From: Betaproteobacteria bacterium
Lineage (GTDB): Bacteria > Pseudomonadota > Gammaproteobacteria > Burkholderiales > Nitrosomonadaceae
Direction: 5' to 3'
Length of the DNA stretch: 7,112 nucleotides
Assembly (NCBI GenBank): GCA_022601315.1
Contig: JAHZIU010000307.1
Span: forward strand, 1-7,112
Below are positions 6,298 through 7,112 of this stretch, piece after piece. The position numbers were made by a program, and so were the translations under genes. A model generated the notes under the pieces. It worked only from the letters and a program-made list of their open reading frames with translations. It did not search any database and was not told the DNA's origin. The first letter of the stretch is position 1, and each line of letters opens with the position of its first letter.

Positions 6298-6322
6298 TGA
6301 TTTTATTGCTAAAATAAAATCA
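6298..6322 (+). repeat. Perfect AT-rich hairpin in the 16S leader
   Basis: TGATTTTATT (6298-6307) and AATAAAATCA (6313-6322) form a 10-pair stem with loop GCTAA. It lies between the antitermination boxes and 16S. It may aid leader folding or pre-16S processing. No T-run follows, and a terminator would make no sense here. Confidence 0.5.
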
Positions 6323-6414
6323 AAAGTAATTGAAGTAATACTCGCATTACAAAATGTAGATAATGGTTTTATATCATAATCAACATAACGTCAAGCGAGA
6401 GTTTTAACAGAATT

Positions 6415-7112
<698 letters not shown>

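Overview
The window is AT-rich chromosomal DNA from a betaproteobacterium. The partial 16S rRNA gene at the right end resembles Nitrosomonas and relatives (Nitrosomonadales), judged from memory of family sequences and not from a search. The proteins (LplT, family-4 UDG, RimI, TsaB, IspF, IspD, RF2) are all ordinary proteobacterial housekeeping types. I see no unknown multi-gene system. The interest lies in gene decay, recoding and compact operon structure.

Layout. Positions 1-939 (+) hold the C-terminal three quarters of lplT, a lysophospholipid transporter cut by the window edge. Positions 940-1286 are a gene-free convergent gap with a badly decayed IS4-type transposase fragment and a bulged hairpin next to the end of udg. 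Positions 1287-4735 are one leftward gene row, transcribed ispD-ispF-thpR(broken)-tsaB-rimI-udg. Three of its junctions (ispD/ispF, tsaB/rimI, rimI/udg) are the same 4-base ATGA stop/start overlap, which implies co-transcription and translational coupling. thpR survives only as an N-terminal stub joined to a C-terminal piece, with frame changes and the first HxT motif gone.

Positions 4736-4911 are the divergent control region between ispD and prfB, with two perfect inverted repeats. Positions 4912-6019 (+) are prfB (RF2), read through a classic programmed +1 frameshift at CTT TGA C. The lysS gene that often follows prfB is absent. Instead, positions 6020-6414 carry an rRNA promoter and leader (TTGACC/TATAAT, a boxB-like stem, boxA, boxC-like sequence and an AT-rich hairpin). 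16S rRNA starts near 6415 and runs off the window.

How the genes fit together: IspD and IspF are two steps of the MEP isoprenoid pathway. TsaB supports tRNA t6A modification, RimI acetylates ribosomal protein S18 in enterobacteria, and UDG removes uracil from DNA. RF2 and 16S rRNA belong to translation. LplT handles membrane lipid salvage and faces the operon tail to tail.
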